A DNA stretch of 57,594 nt from Oscillospiraceae bacterium (GTDB taxonomy: Bacteria; Bacillota_A; Clostridia; Oscillospirales; Ruminococcaceae), in the NCBI GenBank assembly GCA_017523995.1, contig JAFWUX010000134.1, positions 1-57,594 of the forward strand, given 5' to 3'. The position numbers were made by a program, and so were the translations under genes. Positions 8,511 through 16,127 of this stretch are shown piece by piece. The notes below the pieces were generated by a model. The model made no database searches, was not told where the DNA came from, and saw only the letters and a list, made by a program, of their open reading frames with translations. Every line of letters starts with the position of its first letter. Positions within the stretch are counted from its first letter, which is position 1.

Positions 8511-8960
8511 TTACGCAATGTGGTCCATGTCATCCTGCAGGGCGTTGCCGTAGACAAAGACCTCCGAGAAAATACCGATCATAATGCCGACGAACGCAAT
8601 CAGGAGAGCGCCCGGGTCGGTCAGGCGGAATGCAAAATTCGTGCCGCCGCTGCGCATGCCTGCCGCAATGCTTTCTACAGCCTGCGATACATAGCCGCTG
8701 CACATCACAACGATTGCGAGCACGCGCAGCTTTGTGATCACCGGCTTAGCAAAGGGCTTGCCGCTTTTCCGGATGTCGGTAAAGAGCAGTCCGGTCAGCA
8801 GGGCAATGACGGCGATAAATGCATCTTTGCAGGCATGGCCGGGTTCATGTGTCACCAGCCGGATGACTGTCATAACGGCAAAGACGCCCGAGAGAATCTG
8901 TGTGATGAGGACGTCTGTACGGATGCGTTTGTTGAGTGCTTCGATATCGGGATTCTTCAT
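8511..8960 (-). CDS. DUF2975-like membrane protein, second copy
   Basis: A 149-residue protein with four hydrophobic segments and no large loop. It shares with its neighbour the layout SGKPFAKPVITKLRVLAIVV and a terminal GNALQDDMDHIA resembling LQEENDLIA, so I read it as a short DUF2975 paralogue. CTGGAGGTAAG precedes the ATG. First gene of the operon, with a strong promoter at 9019-9047. Confidence 0.8.
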   Translation of the reverse strand: MKNPDIEALNKRIRTDVLITQILSGVFAVMTVIRLVTHEPGHACKDAFIAVIALLTGLLFTDIRKSGKPFAKPVITKLRVLAIVVMCSGYVSQAVESIAAGMRSGGTNFAFRLTDPGALLIAFVGIMIGIFSEVFVYGNALQDDMDHIA

Positions 8961-9018
8961 GATTCTTACCTCCAGTCATAGATTGCGGGTTTGTGTGTCT
9001 CTATCAGCTGATGATTGC

Positions 9019-9047
9019 ATTATAGCACAAGAATTAAAGAAAGTCAA
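9019..9047 (-). promoter_or_regulatory. Promoter of the DUF2975-XRE operon
   Basis: Minus strand: TTGACT (9042-9047), 17 bp, perfect TATAAT (9019-9024). It lies in a strongly AT-rich stretch. Confidence 0.9.
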
Positions 9048-9070
9048 TAGATAATTAAAGAAACTCTTTA
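9032..9070. promoter_or_regulatory. Candidate operator repeats at the DUF2975-XRE promoter
   Basis: AATTAAAGAAA occurs twice (9032-9042 and 9053-9063), 21 bp apart, on either side of the -35 box. The second copy overlaps a perfect inverted repeat TAAAGA-AAC-TCTTTA (9056-9070). Two-turn spacing around a -35 suits a repressor site. The XRE protein of the operon is the obvious candidate ligand, but this is inference. Confidence 0.5.
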
Positions 9071-9164
9071 ATAATTTATAGAAATTACAAGTCGGGCAGA
9101 TTATGCCAGCCTCCCTTTGTGCAGGATGCACAGAGCTTTGCACAGCGGAGCGGGGGAAAACTAC

Positions 9165-9193
9165 TTGACAGAACGCGGAAAATCCTGTAAAAT
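9165..9193 (+). promoter_or_regulatory. Promoter of the leader ORF-prfB unit
   Basis: Consensus TTGACA (9165-9170), 17 bp, TAAAAT (9188-9193). Transcription would start near 9200, giving a leader of about 250 bases before prfB that contains the short ORF at 9235-9315. Confidence 0.88.
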
Positions 9194-9234
9194 AGTATAT
9201 GTGGAAATTTGCGCAGGAAAAGGAGGTGGCTGAA

Positions 9235-9315
9235 ATGCCGGAGACCGCAGCAGCATTGCGCATGGATCACAGCAGGATACAGTCGCCGATCATTTCTGCG
9301 ATGGCGCCGCCCTGA
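9235..9315 (+). CDS. Putative leader peptide upstream of prfB, ending Pro-Pro-UGA
   Basis: A 26-codon ORF in the prfB 5' leader, too short for ordinary gene calling. Its Shine-Dalgarno AGGAGGTG (9221-9228) is nearly perfect and 6 bases from the ATG, stronger than that of prfB itself. The peptide ends SAMAPP and stops at UGA, the codon read by RF2. After that UGA the same frame stays open for 34 codons to a second UGA (9418-9420). GCGCCGC at the ORF end (9304-9310) can pair with GCGGCGC at 9383-9389. It may be an RF2-sensing leader, which is inference. Confidence 0.5.
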   Translation: MPETAAALRMDHSRIQSPIISAMAPP

Positions 9316-9447
9316 ATACGCATCTGCCGGAGCAATCTGGTTCCGCGGATGAAACCGCCCGACCGGCGATGCTTTGCAATATGCGGCGCGATTCCGAGCG
9401 CTGAACCCGCAACTGAATGAATTACCCCGAAGAAAGGATTTTTATAA

Positions 9448-10587
9448 ATGATTTTACTTGACGATATTAAGAATGAACTCGTCAATGCCCGACCGGAGGT
9501 CAAGGAGCTTGGCGAGGTGCTGCAGATCGAGCGCGCAAAGGCGGATCTCGGCGACCTGCGTATTCAGATGGAATATGACGGCTTCTGGGATGACCATGAG
9601 AAGGCGCAGAAGATCACGCAGAAGTGCAACACGCTCGAGCGCAAGATCGAGAACTTTGAGAAGCTGCAGTCTCTGCTTGAGGATACCATCGAGCTGATCG
9701 ACCTCTCGCTCGAGGAGGGCGACGATTCCTCGAATGAGGAGATTCTCGCGGATGCCGAGGCATTCAAGCAGCAGCTCGAGAAAGAAAAACTCAAGTCTCT
9801 GCTGACCGGTGAATATGACAACTCCAATGCGATTGTGACGCTGCACGCAGGCGCAGGCGGCACCGAGGCGCAGGATTGGTCGCAGATGCTTTACAGAATG
9901 TACAACAAGTATGCGGATACCCACGGATTCAAGGTTGATCTGCTCGACTGGCTCGACGGCGATGAAGCGGGCATCAAGTCCGCATCGTTCATGGTCATGG
10001 GCGAGAATGCTTACGGTTTCCTGAAATCCGAGGCAGGCGTACACCGTCTGGTGCGCGTTTCGCCGTTTGATGCATCCGGCAGACGCCACACATCGTTTGC
10101 CGCGGTTGAGGTCATGCCGGAGCTCGCAGATGATGTCGAGGTCGAGATTCGCCCCGAGGACATCGAAATGCAGGTGTACCGTTCCAGCGGCGCCGGCGGT
10201 CAGCACATCAACAAGACAAGTTCTGCGGTTCGTTTGAAGCATATCCCGACGGGCATCGTGGTTTCCTGCCAGACACAGCGTTCGCAGTTCCAGAACAAGG
10301 ATTACTGTATGAAGATGCTGCGTGCAAAGCTTGTTGAGATTCAGGAGCGCGAGCATCTGGAAAAGATTTCGGATATCAAGGGCGACCAGCTCAAGATTGA
10401 GTGGGGCAGCCAGATTCGCTCCTATGTGTTCATGCCGTATACACTTGTCAAGGATGTCCGCACGGGCTGTGAGACGGGCAATGTGCAGGCGGTTATGGAC
10501 GGCGACCTCGATGCGTTCATCAATGCGTATCTGAAGGCGCTCTCGCACGGCACCCTGAAAGCCGGCACCGCCGCCACCGAGGAGTAA
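9448..10587 (+). CDS. prfB: Peptide chain release factor 2, no programmed frameshift
   Basis: RF2 recognises UAA and UGA and triggers peptide release. The 379-residue product has the SPF codon-recognition tripeptide at 205-207 and the GGQ catalytic motif at 250-252 (SSGAGGQHINKTSSAVRLKH). The N-terminal domain is in the same frame throughout. There is no in-frame UGA and no slippery CUUUGA site near codon 25, so the classical autoregulatory frameshift is absent. The ATG 9448 is preceded by GAAAGGA. The transcript carries the leader ORF at 9235-9315. A palindrome element begins 6 bp after the stop. Confidence 0.97.
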   Translation: MILLDDIKNELVNARPEVKELGEVLQIERAKADLGDLRIQMEYDGFWDDHEKAQKITQKCNTLERKIENFEKLQSLLEDTIELIDLSLEEGDDSSNEEILADAEAFKQQLEKEKLKSLLTGEYDNSNAIVTLHAGAGGTEAQDWSQMLYRMYNKYADTHGFKVDLLDWLDGDEAGIKSASFMVMGENAYGFLKSEAGVHRLVRVSPFDASGRRHTSFAAVEVMPELADDVEVEIRPEDIEMQVYRSSGAGGQHINKTSSAVRLKHIPTGIVVSCQTQRSQFQNKDYCMKMLRAKLVEIQEREHLEKISDIKGDQLKIEWGSQIRSYVFMPYTLVKDVRTGCETGNVQAVMDGDLDAFINAYLKALSHGTLKAGTAATEE

Positions 10588-10593
10588 GTTAGA

Positions 10594-10876
10594 GGTATCT
10601 CCGATGGATTTGGAATGAGGGCTCCGCCCTCAAACTCCCGCTGGGGATATTATCCCCAGACCCCATGTTTATGTGTGGATGAAAGTAAGCTGCTCCTGTT
10701 TTCGTAAATGGGAGCGGCTTTCTTACATGTGCTCATCCAAGACGAAAGTTTTGATCAAACTTTTTCAAAAGTTTGCGGGTCAAGGGCAGAGCCCTTGTCG
10801 CTCGTCGCAACGAGCGAAACTCCTTAGCGTAGTAAGAGCTCGGGGGGCTTGGGCGCCTGCGATAGAGGCGCTATCA
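10594..10876. repeat. Palindrome-rich element, long form, directly after prfB
   Basis: It starts with GGTATCTCCGATGGATT and contains GAGGGC-TCC-GCCCTC, CTGGGGATATTATCCCCAG and an AGCTGCTCC..GGGAGCGGCT terminator-like hairpin. A further module follows with AAGTTTGATC-type, AAGGGCAGAGCCCTT, TCGCTCG..CGAGCGA and GGGCGCCTGCG palindromes. The same long module occurs inverted at 25590-25923. It is joined directly to the next element at 10877, and together they fill the gap to rimM. Confidence 0.8.
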
Positions 10877-11099
10877 GTATCTCCGATGGATCAATAATGG
10901 GGGCTGCTCGCCCCCAAACCCCTCGCTGGGGATATTATCCCCAGACCCCGTTTTTATATTGTAATAAAATGAAGCCGCTCCCATTCACGCAAATAGGAGC
11001 GGCTTTCTCATATCTATACATAAAAGCGGGATTCTTAAGGGCTAATAGCCCTTAAGCGGGGTTTGGGGCAGCGCCCCATTATAAATCCATCGGAGATAC
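10877..11099. repeat. Palindrome-rich element, best-preserved copy with perfect terminal inverted repeats
   Basis: 223 bp bounded by perfect 15-bp inverted repeats GTATCTCCGATGGAT (10877-10891) and ATCCATCGGAGATAC (11085-11099). Inside, in order: GGGGGC-TGCTC-GCCCCC, CTGGGGATATTATCCCCAG, a central bidirectional terminator AGCCGCTCC..GGAGCGGCT (about 10972-11003), CTTAAGGGCTAATAGCCCTTAAG, and GGGGC-AGC-GCCCC. No ORF lies inside. A further fragment of the right end (CAGCGGAGATACC) lies at 11111-11123. Confidence 0.88.
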
Positions 11100-11135
11100 A
11101 TCTAAAAATTCAGCGGAGATACCGCTATAAAACAC

Positions 11136-11164
11136 TTGCATTTTCGGGCGGGATGTGGTATAAT
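11136..11164 (+). promoter_or_regulatory. rimM-trmD promoter
   Basis: TTGCAT (11136-11141), 17 bp, perfect TATAAT (11159-11164), about 50 bp before rimM and just outside the repeat elements. Confidence 0.88.
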
Positions 11165-11213
11165 GAAATGGTATGTGCCAAAATACGGGAGCAATCCGGA
11201 ACAGGGGGCAGAA

Positions 11214-11729
11214 ATGAAGAAACAATATCTCGAAATCGGCAAGATTGTCAACACACACGGTCTGGGCGGCATGGTCAAGGTCATGCCGTGGTGCGACAGC
11301 GCAGAGTTCCTGAGCGAATTTGAAACGCTTTACCGCGGCAGAGATCACATCCCGATGGAGGTCGAGCGCGCTGCAGTCCAGAAGAACATGGTGCTGATGA
11401 AATTTGCCGGTGTGGATACGCCCGAGGCGGCAAACGCACTGCGCAATGCGGTGCTTTATATGGACCGCAACGATGTCGAGCTTGATGATGACACCTATTT
11501 CATTCAGGATTTACAGGGCATGCGCGTGGTCGATGCGGACAACGGCACCGAATACGGCAAGCTGCATGATGTTCTGCAGACCGGCGCGAACGATGTCTAC
11601 GAGGTCGAATCGCCGGAGGGAAAGATGCTGCTCGTGCCGGTGATTCCGGACGTTGTGCTGCATGTCGATTTTGAAACGGATACGATCACGATCCGGCCGC
11701 TGAAGGGACTGTTTGACGATGCAGATTGA
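11214..11729 (+). CDS. rimM: Ribosome maturation factor RimM
   Basis: A 171-residue 16S rRNA processing factor that assists assembly of the 30S head through S19. The N-terminal RimM domain opens YLEIGKIVNTHGLGGMVKV. The PRC-barrel half contains YGKLHDVLQTGANDVYEV and ends LLVPVIPDVVLHVD. The promoter lies only about 50 bp upstream, so an in-frame extension to 11136 would start at the -35 and is excluded. It overlaps trmD by 11 bases, so the two are translationally coupled. rpsP and a KH-protein gene, often found next to rimM, are not here. Confidence 0.97.
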   Translation: MKKQYLEIGKIVNTHGLGGMVKVMPWCDSAEFLSEFETLYRGRDHIPMEVERAAVQKNMVLMKFAGVDTPEAANALRNAVLYMDRNDVELDDDTYFIQDLQGMRVVDADNGTEYGKLHDVLQTGANDVYEVESPEGKMLLVPVIPDVVLHVDFETDTITIRPLKGLFDDAD

Positions 11730-12417
11730 GATCGCAACACTTTTTCCGGAGATGTGCGAAGCGGTGCTCTCCGAGAGCATCATCGGCAGAGCACGCGCAA
11801 AGGGCGCAATCACGGTCAACTGCCACCAGATCCGCGCCTATACAAAGGATAAGCACAACCGCGTCGATGATTCGCCGTTCGGCGGCGGCATGGGCATGGT
11901 GATGCAGGCGCAGCCGATCTACGATTGCTGGCAGGCGGTGCGGGCGCAGTCTGAACTGCCGATGCACACGATCTATCTTTCGCCGAAGGGCAATGTCCTG
12001 ACGCAGCAGCGCGTGCGCGAGCTGGCGGAGATGCCGCGGCTGTTTCTGCTCTGCGGACACTACGAGGGCATTGACCAGCGCGTGATTGACCGCATTGTCG
12101 ATGAAGAAATCTCGATCGGGGATTATGTGGTGACAGGCGGCGAGCTGCCCGCACTCGTGCTGACGGACGCCGTTGCGCGCATGTGCGAGAACGTTCTGCC
12201 CGCGCCGGATGCCTATGAGGAGGAGAGCCATTATAACGGGCTTCTGGAATACCCGCAGTATACCAGACCGGAAATCTGGGAGGGCGAAGGCGTACCGCAG
12301 GTTTTGCTCAGCGGACATCACAAAAACATTGCACAATGGAGAGCCGAACAAAGCCTTGAAATTACCCGAAACCGGCGTCCGGACCTTTGGGCAAAATGGT
12401 CAGCGGAGCATAGTTGA
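11719..12417 (+). CDS. trmD: tRNA (guanine-37-N1)-methyltransferase
   Basis: A 232-residue SPOUT-class methyltransferase that makes m1G37, needed for frame maintenance. Motifs are DDSPFGGGMGMVM, LLCGHYEGIDQRV and ISIGDYVVTGGELPAL, which form the trefoil-knot SAM site. The ATG 11719 lies inside the end of rimM; a TTG two codons earlier is possible. Length is normal for the family. It ends the rimM-trmD operon. Confidence 0.97.
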   Translation: MQIEIATLFPEMCEAVLSESIIGRARAKGAITVNCHQIRAYTKDKHNRVDDSPFGGGMGMVMQAQPIYDCWQAVRAQSELPMHTIYLSPKGNVLTQQRVRELAEMPRLFLLCGHYEGIDQRVIDRIVDEEISIGDYVVTGGELPALVLTDAVARMCENVLPAPDAYEEESHYNGLLEYPQYTRPEIWEGEGVPQVLLSGHHKNIAQWRAEQSLEITRNRRPDLWAKWSAEHS

Positions 12418-12432
12418 ATCGACCTTTGGCAC

Positions 12433-12488
12433 TTTCAACAAATTGTTTTGTTGAAAACTGTTCACACCACCAATGGTTTTCAACAAAA
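12433..12488. promoter_or_regulatory. TTTCAACAAA repeats downstream of trmD
   Basis: An inverted repeat TTTCAACAAA-TTGT-TTTGTTGAAA (12433-12456) is followed by a third half-site TTTTCAACAAAA (12477-12488). There is no T tract, so it is a weak terminator candidate. Three half-sites would also suit a protein-binding site. The AT-rich gap up to 12589 holds nothing else I can name. Confidence 0.35.
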
Positions 12489-12589
12489 TATTTTCGTGAA
12501 AATAACCAAACGGAGCGAGATTCCATTCCCTCGAATGTAGCATAGGGGAGAAATTTGAGAGTATACATGGTTTTTGTGTAGAAAAGAGA

Positions 12590-12618
12590 TTGACGAACCT
12601 ATAAAAAATCAGTATAAT
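12590..12618 (+). promoter_or_regulatory. ptsH promoter with a long leader
   Basis: TTGACG (12590-12595), 17 bp, perfect TATAAT (12613-12618). The start codon is about 250 bases downstream. I see no riboswitch, leader ORF or attenuator in that leader (12625-12877); a second TATAAT at about 12687-12692 lacks a convincing -35. Confidence 0.82.
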
Positions 12619-12877
12619 GATAGCGTGGTTCCGTAAATGTCAAAAGCAAACGGGATTTGAAACAAATTTTCTGTGTTATACATGCTGTATAATCGAGAAG
12701 GGTGAAAGATAAGGACTGCACGGCTGGTCAGGCAGCACGGCAGACAGCATGCAGCACAGACGGTCAATCTGCTTTTGAAGTTGCGAATTTTTTTCCGTGT
12801 GTGACGGAGCGATACGGAGCACATTTCCGATTGTCCGCAAATTGGGTCTTATTGAAATCATAAAGGAGAGAAAGTAT

Positions 12878-13150
12878 ATGTGTATTAAAGATGTCATGGT
12901 TCAGAATCAGGTCGGCCTGCATGCCCGCCCGGCTACATTCTTTATCCAGAAGGCAAACGAGTTCCGCTCTGCAATCTGGATCGAGAAGGAGGAGCGCCGC
13001 GTGAATGCAAAGTCGCTGCTGGGTATCCTTTCGCTGGGTATCGTCGGCGGTACCGCGATCCGCATCATTGCTGACGGCACTGATGAGGAGCAGGCGGTTG
13101 CATCTCTGGTTGAACTCGTTGACAGCGGTTTCAGCGACGAAAGCCGCTAA
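12878..13150 (+). CDS. ptsH: Phosphocarrier protein HPr
   Basis: A 90-residue PTS phosphocarrier. His15 in GLHARPAT is the site phosphorylated by Enzyme I, and Ser46 in NAKSLLGILSLGI is the site phosphorylated by HPr kinase for carbon catabolite control. Both regulatory residues are present, which separates it from Crh (no His15). AAAGGAGAG at about 12862-12870 places the start at ATG 12878. It stands alone, not with ptsI. A strong terminator follows. Confidence 0.95.
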   Translation: MCIKDVMVQNQVGLHARPATFFIQKANEFRSAIWIEKEERRVNAKSLLGILSLGIVGGTAIRIIADGTDEEQAVASLVELVDSGFSDESR

Positions 13151-13242
13151 GCACAACCAACCCGATATATAACGCAGAGACATCAAGGCTCTGCACTTTG
13201 GCAGCGTTCCTGACTTCAGCTGCACCGAATTAGAATGGACAG

Positions 13243-13277
13243 AAGGGGCGTTTCTCAGCGAAGCGCCCCCTTTTTTA
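13243..13277 (+). terminator. ptsH terminator
   Basis: GGGGCG..CGCCCC stem (13245-13250 and 13264-13269) with an extended, slightly imperfect inner stem, followed by a run of T. It lies between ptsH and the convergent spoIVB. Confidence 0.85.
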
Positions 13278-13328
13278 TACTTCTCTCTTTCCCGCGGTGA
13301 CGCTTTACCATGACAGCATCTGCGCGGT

Positions 13329-14549
13329 TTACGCTGCGGCGGCCGCGAGTGATGCGGTCTGCGCATACATATTTTCGGCGAATATGCCGTAGCCTCTGGT
13401 CGGATCACGCAGAAAGACATGCGTGACTGCGCCGATCAGACGGCCGTTCTGCAGAATCGGGCTGCCGCTCATGCCCTGCACAATGCCGCCCGCACGTTCG
13501 AGCAGCGCAGGGTCCGTGACATGGATCACAAGGTTCCGGAGTGCAGCATCCTCGCCGCGAATCTCCTCGATCTCGACGCTGTAAGCCTGCGGCGATGTGC
13601 CGTCCAGCGTTGTATAGATGAGGGCGTCTCCGCGTGAGATATCCTGCCGGAAACCGAGCGGTACGGCGATCTGTTTCTGCGGAAGGCTGCTGAGCGTTCC
13701 GAAGATGCCGCATGCCGTGTTTGCAGTGAGCGTCCCGATGCTTTCCCCGATGTCGAATCTGCCGAGCAGCTCACCGGGCTTTCCCGCGCTGCCGGAGATG
13801 ATATCGCGCACGGAAACTGCGATGACGTCGCCTGAAGCGAGCGGAATCTGCCCGCCGGTGTCCGCATCGCAGACAGCGTGTCCGAGCCCTGCAAACGCGA
13901 TCTGACCGGCTGCACTGCGCGTATAATAGGTCACGGTGCCGATGCCTGCCGTGCTGTCTCGGACCCACATGCCGGTCTGCCAGCGCTGTGCGTCCGGCGC
14001 ATAGAGCGGCTGCACGGAGACCGTTTTCAGCAGATCACCGCGCCGGAGCGTGACGGAAACAGGTTCGCCGCCGGAATCCGCGACCGCCTGCTGAATCTCC
14101 GCGTTGCTCCCGATGCGTCTGCCGTTGACTGCCTCGATGATATCGCCTGTCCGGATGCCGGCATCTGCCGCAGGCGAGCGGCTGCCTTCCGGCGCGCGCA
14201 CCTCGTTCAGCGAGATGACCATGACACCTGCCATCAGCATCCGGATGCCGAACGGCTCGCCGCCGATATAGACATTTGCAGGACCGAGCGTGGTCAGCGA
14301 AACCGTCTTGACGGGAAACATCCCGAAAAGCCGCAGCTCCGCCTCCTGCGCCTGCGGAACAGAGGGCGACCGATGCGAAAAGGTCACCGGCAGCACTGTT
14401 TCAACCGAAAGCGGACGGTCAGCGTCCGTGTAAAAATGATCCGGCAGCCTGTGTGCATAAAACTGCACCGCACCGCAGAGACTCATCAGGAGTGCGGCAG
14501 CGCTTGCGGCGATCCGCCGGAGACCGGATCGTGTTTTGCGAAAAATCAT
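13329..14549 (-). CDS. spoIVB: SpoIVB-type serine peptidase (S55) with PDZ domain
   Basis: In sporulation SpoIVB is secreted from the forespore and cleaves SpoIVFA to release pro-sigma-K processing. The 406-residue protein has an N-terminal membrane/signal segment (about residues 12-30), a PDZ domain (about 100-175, GIRTGDIIEAVNGRRI), and an S55 peptidase domain. The catalytic His224 is in GLGHAVCD and the nucleophile Ser361 in GMSGSPILQNGRLIGAVTHVF. The ATG 14549 is preceded by GGAAGGAC; a longer upstream frame overlaps the divergent gene and is not supported. This gene is good evidence for sporulation capacity. Confidence 0.93.
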   Translation of the reverse strand: MIFRKTRSGLRRIAASAAALLMSLCGAVQFYAHRLPDHFYTDADRPLSVETVLPVTFSHRSPSVPQAQEAELRLFGMFPVKTVSLTTLGPANVYIGGEPFGIRMLMAGVMVISLNEVRAPEGSRSPAADAGIRTGDIIEAVNGRRIGSNAEIQQAVADSGGEPVSVTLRRGDLLKTVSVQPLYAPDAQRWQTGMWVRDSTAGIGTVTYYTRSAAGQIAFAGLGHAVCDADTGGQIPLASGDVIAVSVRDIISGSAGKPGELLGRFDIGESIGTLTANTACGIFGTLSSLPQKQIAVPLGFRQDISRGDALIYTTLDGTSPQAYSVEIEEIRGEDAALRNLVIHVTDPALLERAGGIVQGMSGSPILQNGRLIGAVTHVFLRDPTRGYGIFAENMYAQTASLAAAAA

Positions 14550-14700
14550 TTGCGTCCTTCCTCTCTGCGGAATCTGAATGTTGAGCTTTGCGTTCCGCAC
14601 AGAATCATTATGCGCAGAAATCGAACAGGCACACCTCAAAATTGCAGTCAGTTTTTTTTCCGGAAGATGCATTGGCACCGGAAGGAAACGGAGGAAGTCT

Positions 14701-15378
14701 ATGGAAAAATACAGAATGACGACCGTCGGCGCACTGCTGAAGGCGCTGTGTGCGGATCTGCAGCACCCGCTTGCTGCCGATGATGCATGGTGCATGTACT
14801 GCGCCGGAACAGATGCCTATGCACCCGATACGCCCTGTTATCCGGCGGATTATCCGCGCTTTGATGAGGGCGGCTTTGCACATCTGCCTGCGGATGCGCT
14901 GCAGCACGGCATGACGGCGTATCTTTCGGATGAGCTGCTCTGCGATGTTGCATCGGAGATGCTCGACCGGCACAACAATGCCGATCCGGAGATGCTGACC
15001 GCCGCCCTGAACTACTACCTCGAAAACGATGCGTTCCCGCCGCAGCAGGGCAAAACGCTGCATCAGCTCGATCAGATCCTGCAGGGATATCAGTGGGGAC
15101 GCGGCTTTCAGGTGCCGCGCGGAATCCTTGCGGAGCCTGCCTGCGATCTCTCGCTCGCGCTGGAGCTCTTTTACCGCGCCGGCGGATATGATTTCCTCAA
15201 AGAGGATCGCCGCGCGCTGAATTCGGAGGCGCTGGTCTTCCTCAGTACTTTATATGCCCAGATCAAATCCGGAAAATACCGTCGTTCCATGCGGCATTAT
15301 GCGATTCCGCTGACGAATATCCAGCGCTACAAGCTCGAGCGGATGCAGGTGCCTGCGGTCTTTCTGACCGACCTCTGA
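14701..15378 (+). CDS. Hypothetical cytoplasmic protein (DUF4274-like region)
   Basis: A 225-residue soluble protein with no signal peptide. The C-terminal part (QGYQWGRGFQVPRGILAEPACDLSLALELFYRAGGYDFL) resembles the short DUF4274 module; I hold this only loosely. The N-terminal half includes CMYCAGTDAY and is rich in Asp and Ala. GGAGGAAG before ATG 14701 sets the start. It lies between divergent spoIVB and an AraC regulator. No function assigned. Confidence 0.75.
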   Translation: MEKYRMTTVGALLKALCADLQHPLAADDAWCMYCAGTDAYAPDTPCYPADYPRFDEGGFAHLPADALQHGMTAYLSDELLCDVASEMLDRHNNADPEMLTAALNYYLENDAFPPQQGKTLHQLDQILQGYQWGRGFQVPRGILAEPACDLSLALELFYRAGGYDFLKEDRRALNSEALVFLSTLYAQIKSGKYRRSMRHYAIPLTNIQRYKLERMQVPAVFLTDL

Positions 15379-15423
15379 ACCGCAGACCGGTGCAGCAAAA
15401 GTCGGGCGGGGCTTCTGATTTTG

Positions 15424-15432
15424 TGCTATACT
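15424..15432 (+). promoter_or_regulatory. Extended -10 promoter of the AraC gene
   Basis: TGCTATACT: an extended -10 (TG at 15424-15425, TATACT at 15427-15432) about 32 bp before the start codon, without a clear -35. Confidence 0.45.
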
Positions 15433-15464
15433 GAAACCACAGCAGAGAGAGGAGCGTGAGGCGC

Positions 15465-16127
15465 ATGAACAGCCTGTCGGACGGCATCCGGAATGCGATT
15501 GCATATATTGAGGCGAACCTGACCGAACCGGTGCGGATCGAGGATATCGCCGCAAAAGCGTATGTTTCGCCGTATTATTTTCAGCGGATGTTTCATGCAC
15601 TCTGCGGCATTCCTGTCGGGGTGTATATCCGCTGCCGCAGACTTTCCGCCGCCGCGCAGGAGCTTGCGCAATCAGGGGCGCGTGTGCTGGATATCGCACT
15701 GAAATACGGCTATGAATCGCAGGACAGCTTTTCCAGAGCGTTTCAGCGCTTTCACGGTGTATCTCCCGCTGCTGCCAAGGAATGCGGCGTGCATCTCAAG
15801 GCATTTGCACCGCTGCAGATCAAAATCACATTGGAAGGCGGTTCAGTTATGGAATACAAAATTGTAGAAAAAGCAGCGTTTACGGTTCTCGGCAAGAGCA
15901 GATCGTTCTCCTATGAGACATCGTATCAGGAAATCCCGAAGTACTGGGCGGAATATATGCAGACGCCGGATGTAAAGATCGTCTGCGGGATGTACGGCAT
16001 CTGCATGGGCAAGGATGCGGTGGGATTTGAGTATGTGATCGCGGATGATTACTGCCCGATGCGTGAGATTCCGGCGGGATTCTTCACGCGGACGATTCCG
16101 GTGAAGAAGGTATCTCCGGCGGAGTGA
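15465..16127 (+). CDS. AraC-family regulator with a shortened effector-binding domain
   Basis: 220 residues. Residues 1-105 are a two-HTH AraC domain (RIEDIAAKAYVSPYYFQRMF and VLDIALKYGYESQDSFSRAF). From about 125 there is a GyrI-like/SOUL-type effector domain (YKIVEKAAFTVLGKS). Family members of this layout usually run to about 280-290 residues. Here the protein goes from REIPAGFF to TIPVKK and ends VSPAE, and those last codons are the start of a palindrome element (GGTATCTCCGGCGGAG at 16109). The missing piece is most of the second half of the effector domain, by internal deletion or by insertion. GAGAGGAG favours ATG 15465 over a GTG three codons earlier. Ligand sensing is probably lost or altered. 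Confidence 0.85.
   Translation: MNSLSDGIRNAIAYIEANLTEPVRIEDIAAKAYVSPYYFQRMFHALCGIPVGVYIRCRRLSAAAQELAQSGARVLDIALKYGYESQDSFSRAFQRFHGVSPAAAKECGVHLKAFAPLQIKITLEGGSVMEYKIVEKAAFTVLGKSRSFSYETSYQEIPKYWAEYMQTPDVKIVCGMYGICMGKDAVGFEYVIADDYCPMREIPAGFFTRTIPVKKVSPAE

Noticed and set aside
9448..9560. Programmed +1 frameshift in prfB
   Set aside because: Searched for CUUUGA or any in-frame UGA near codon 25. The N-terminus is continuous in one frame, so no frameshift is needed.
13329..14700. Sigma-G-type promoter before spoIVB
   Set aside because: A GCATAATGA box about 65 bp upstream on the minus strand partly fits the -10 consensus, but no matching -35 is found at 17-18 bp, so I do not list it.
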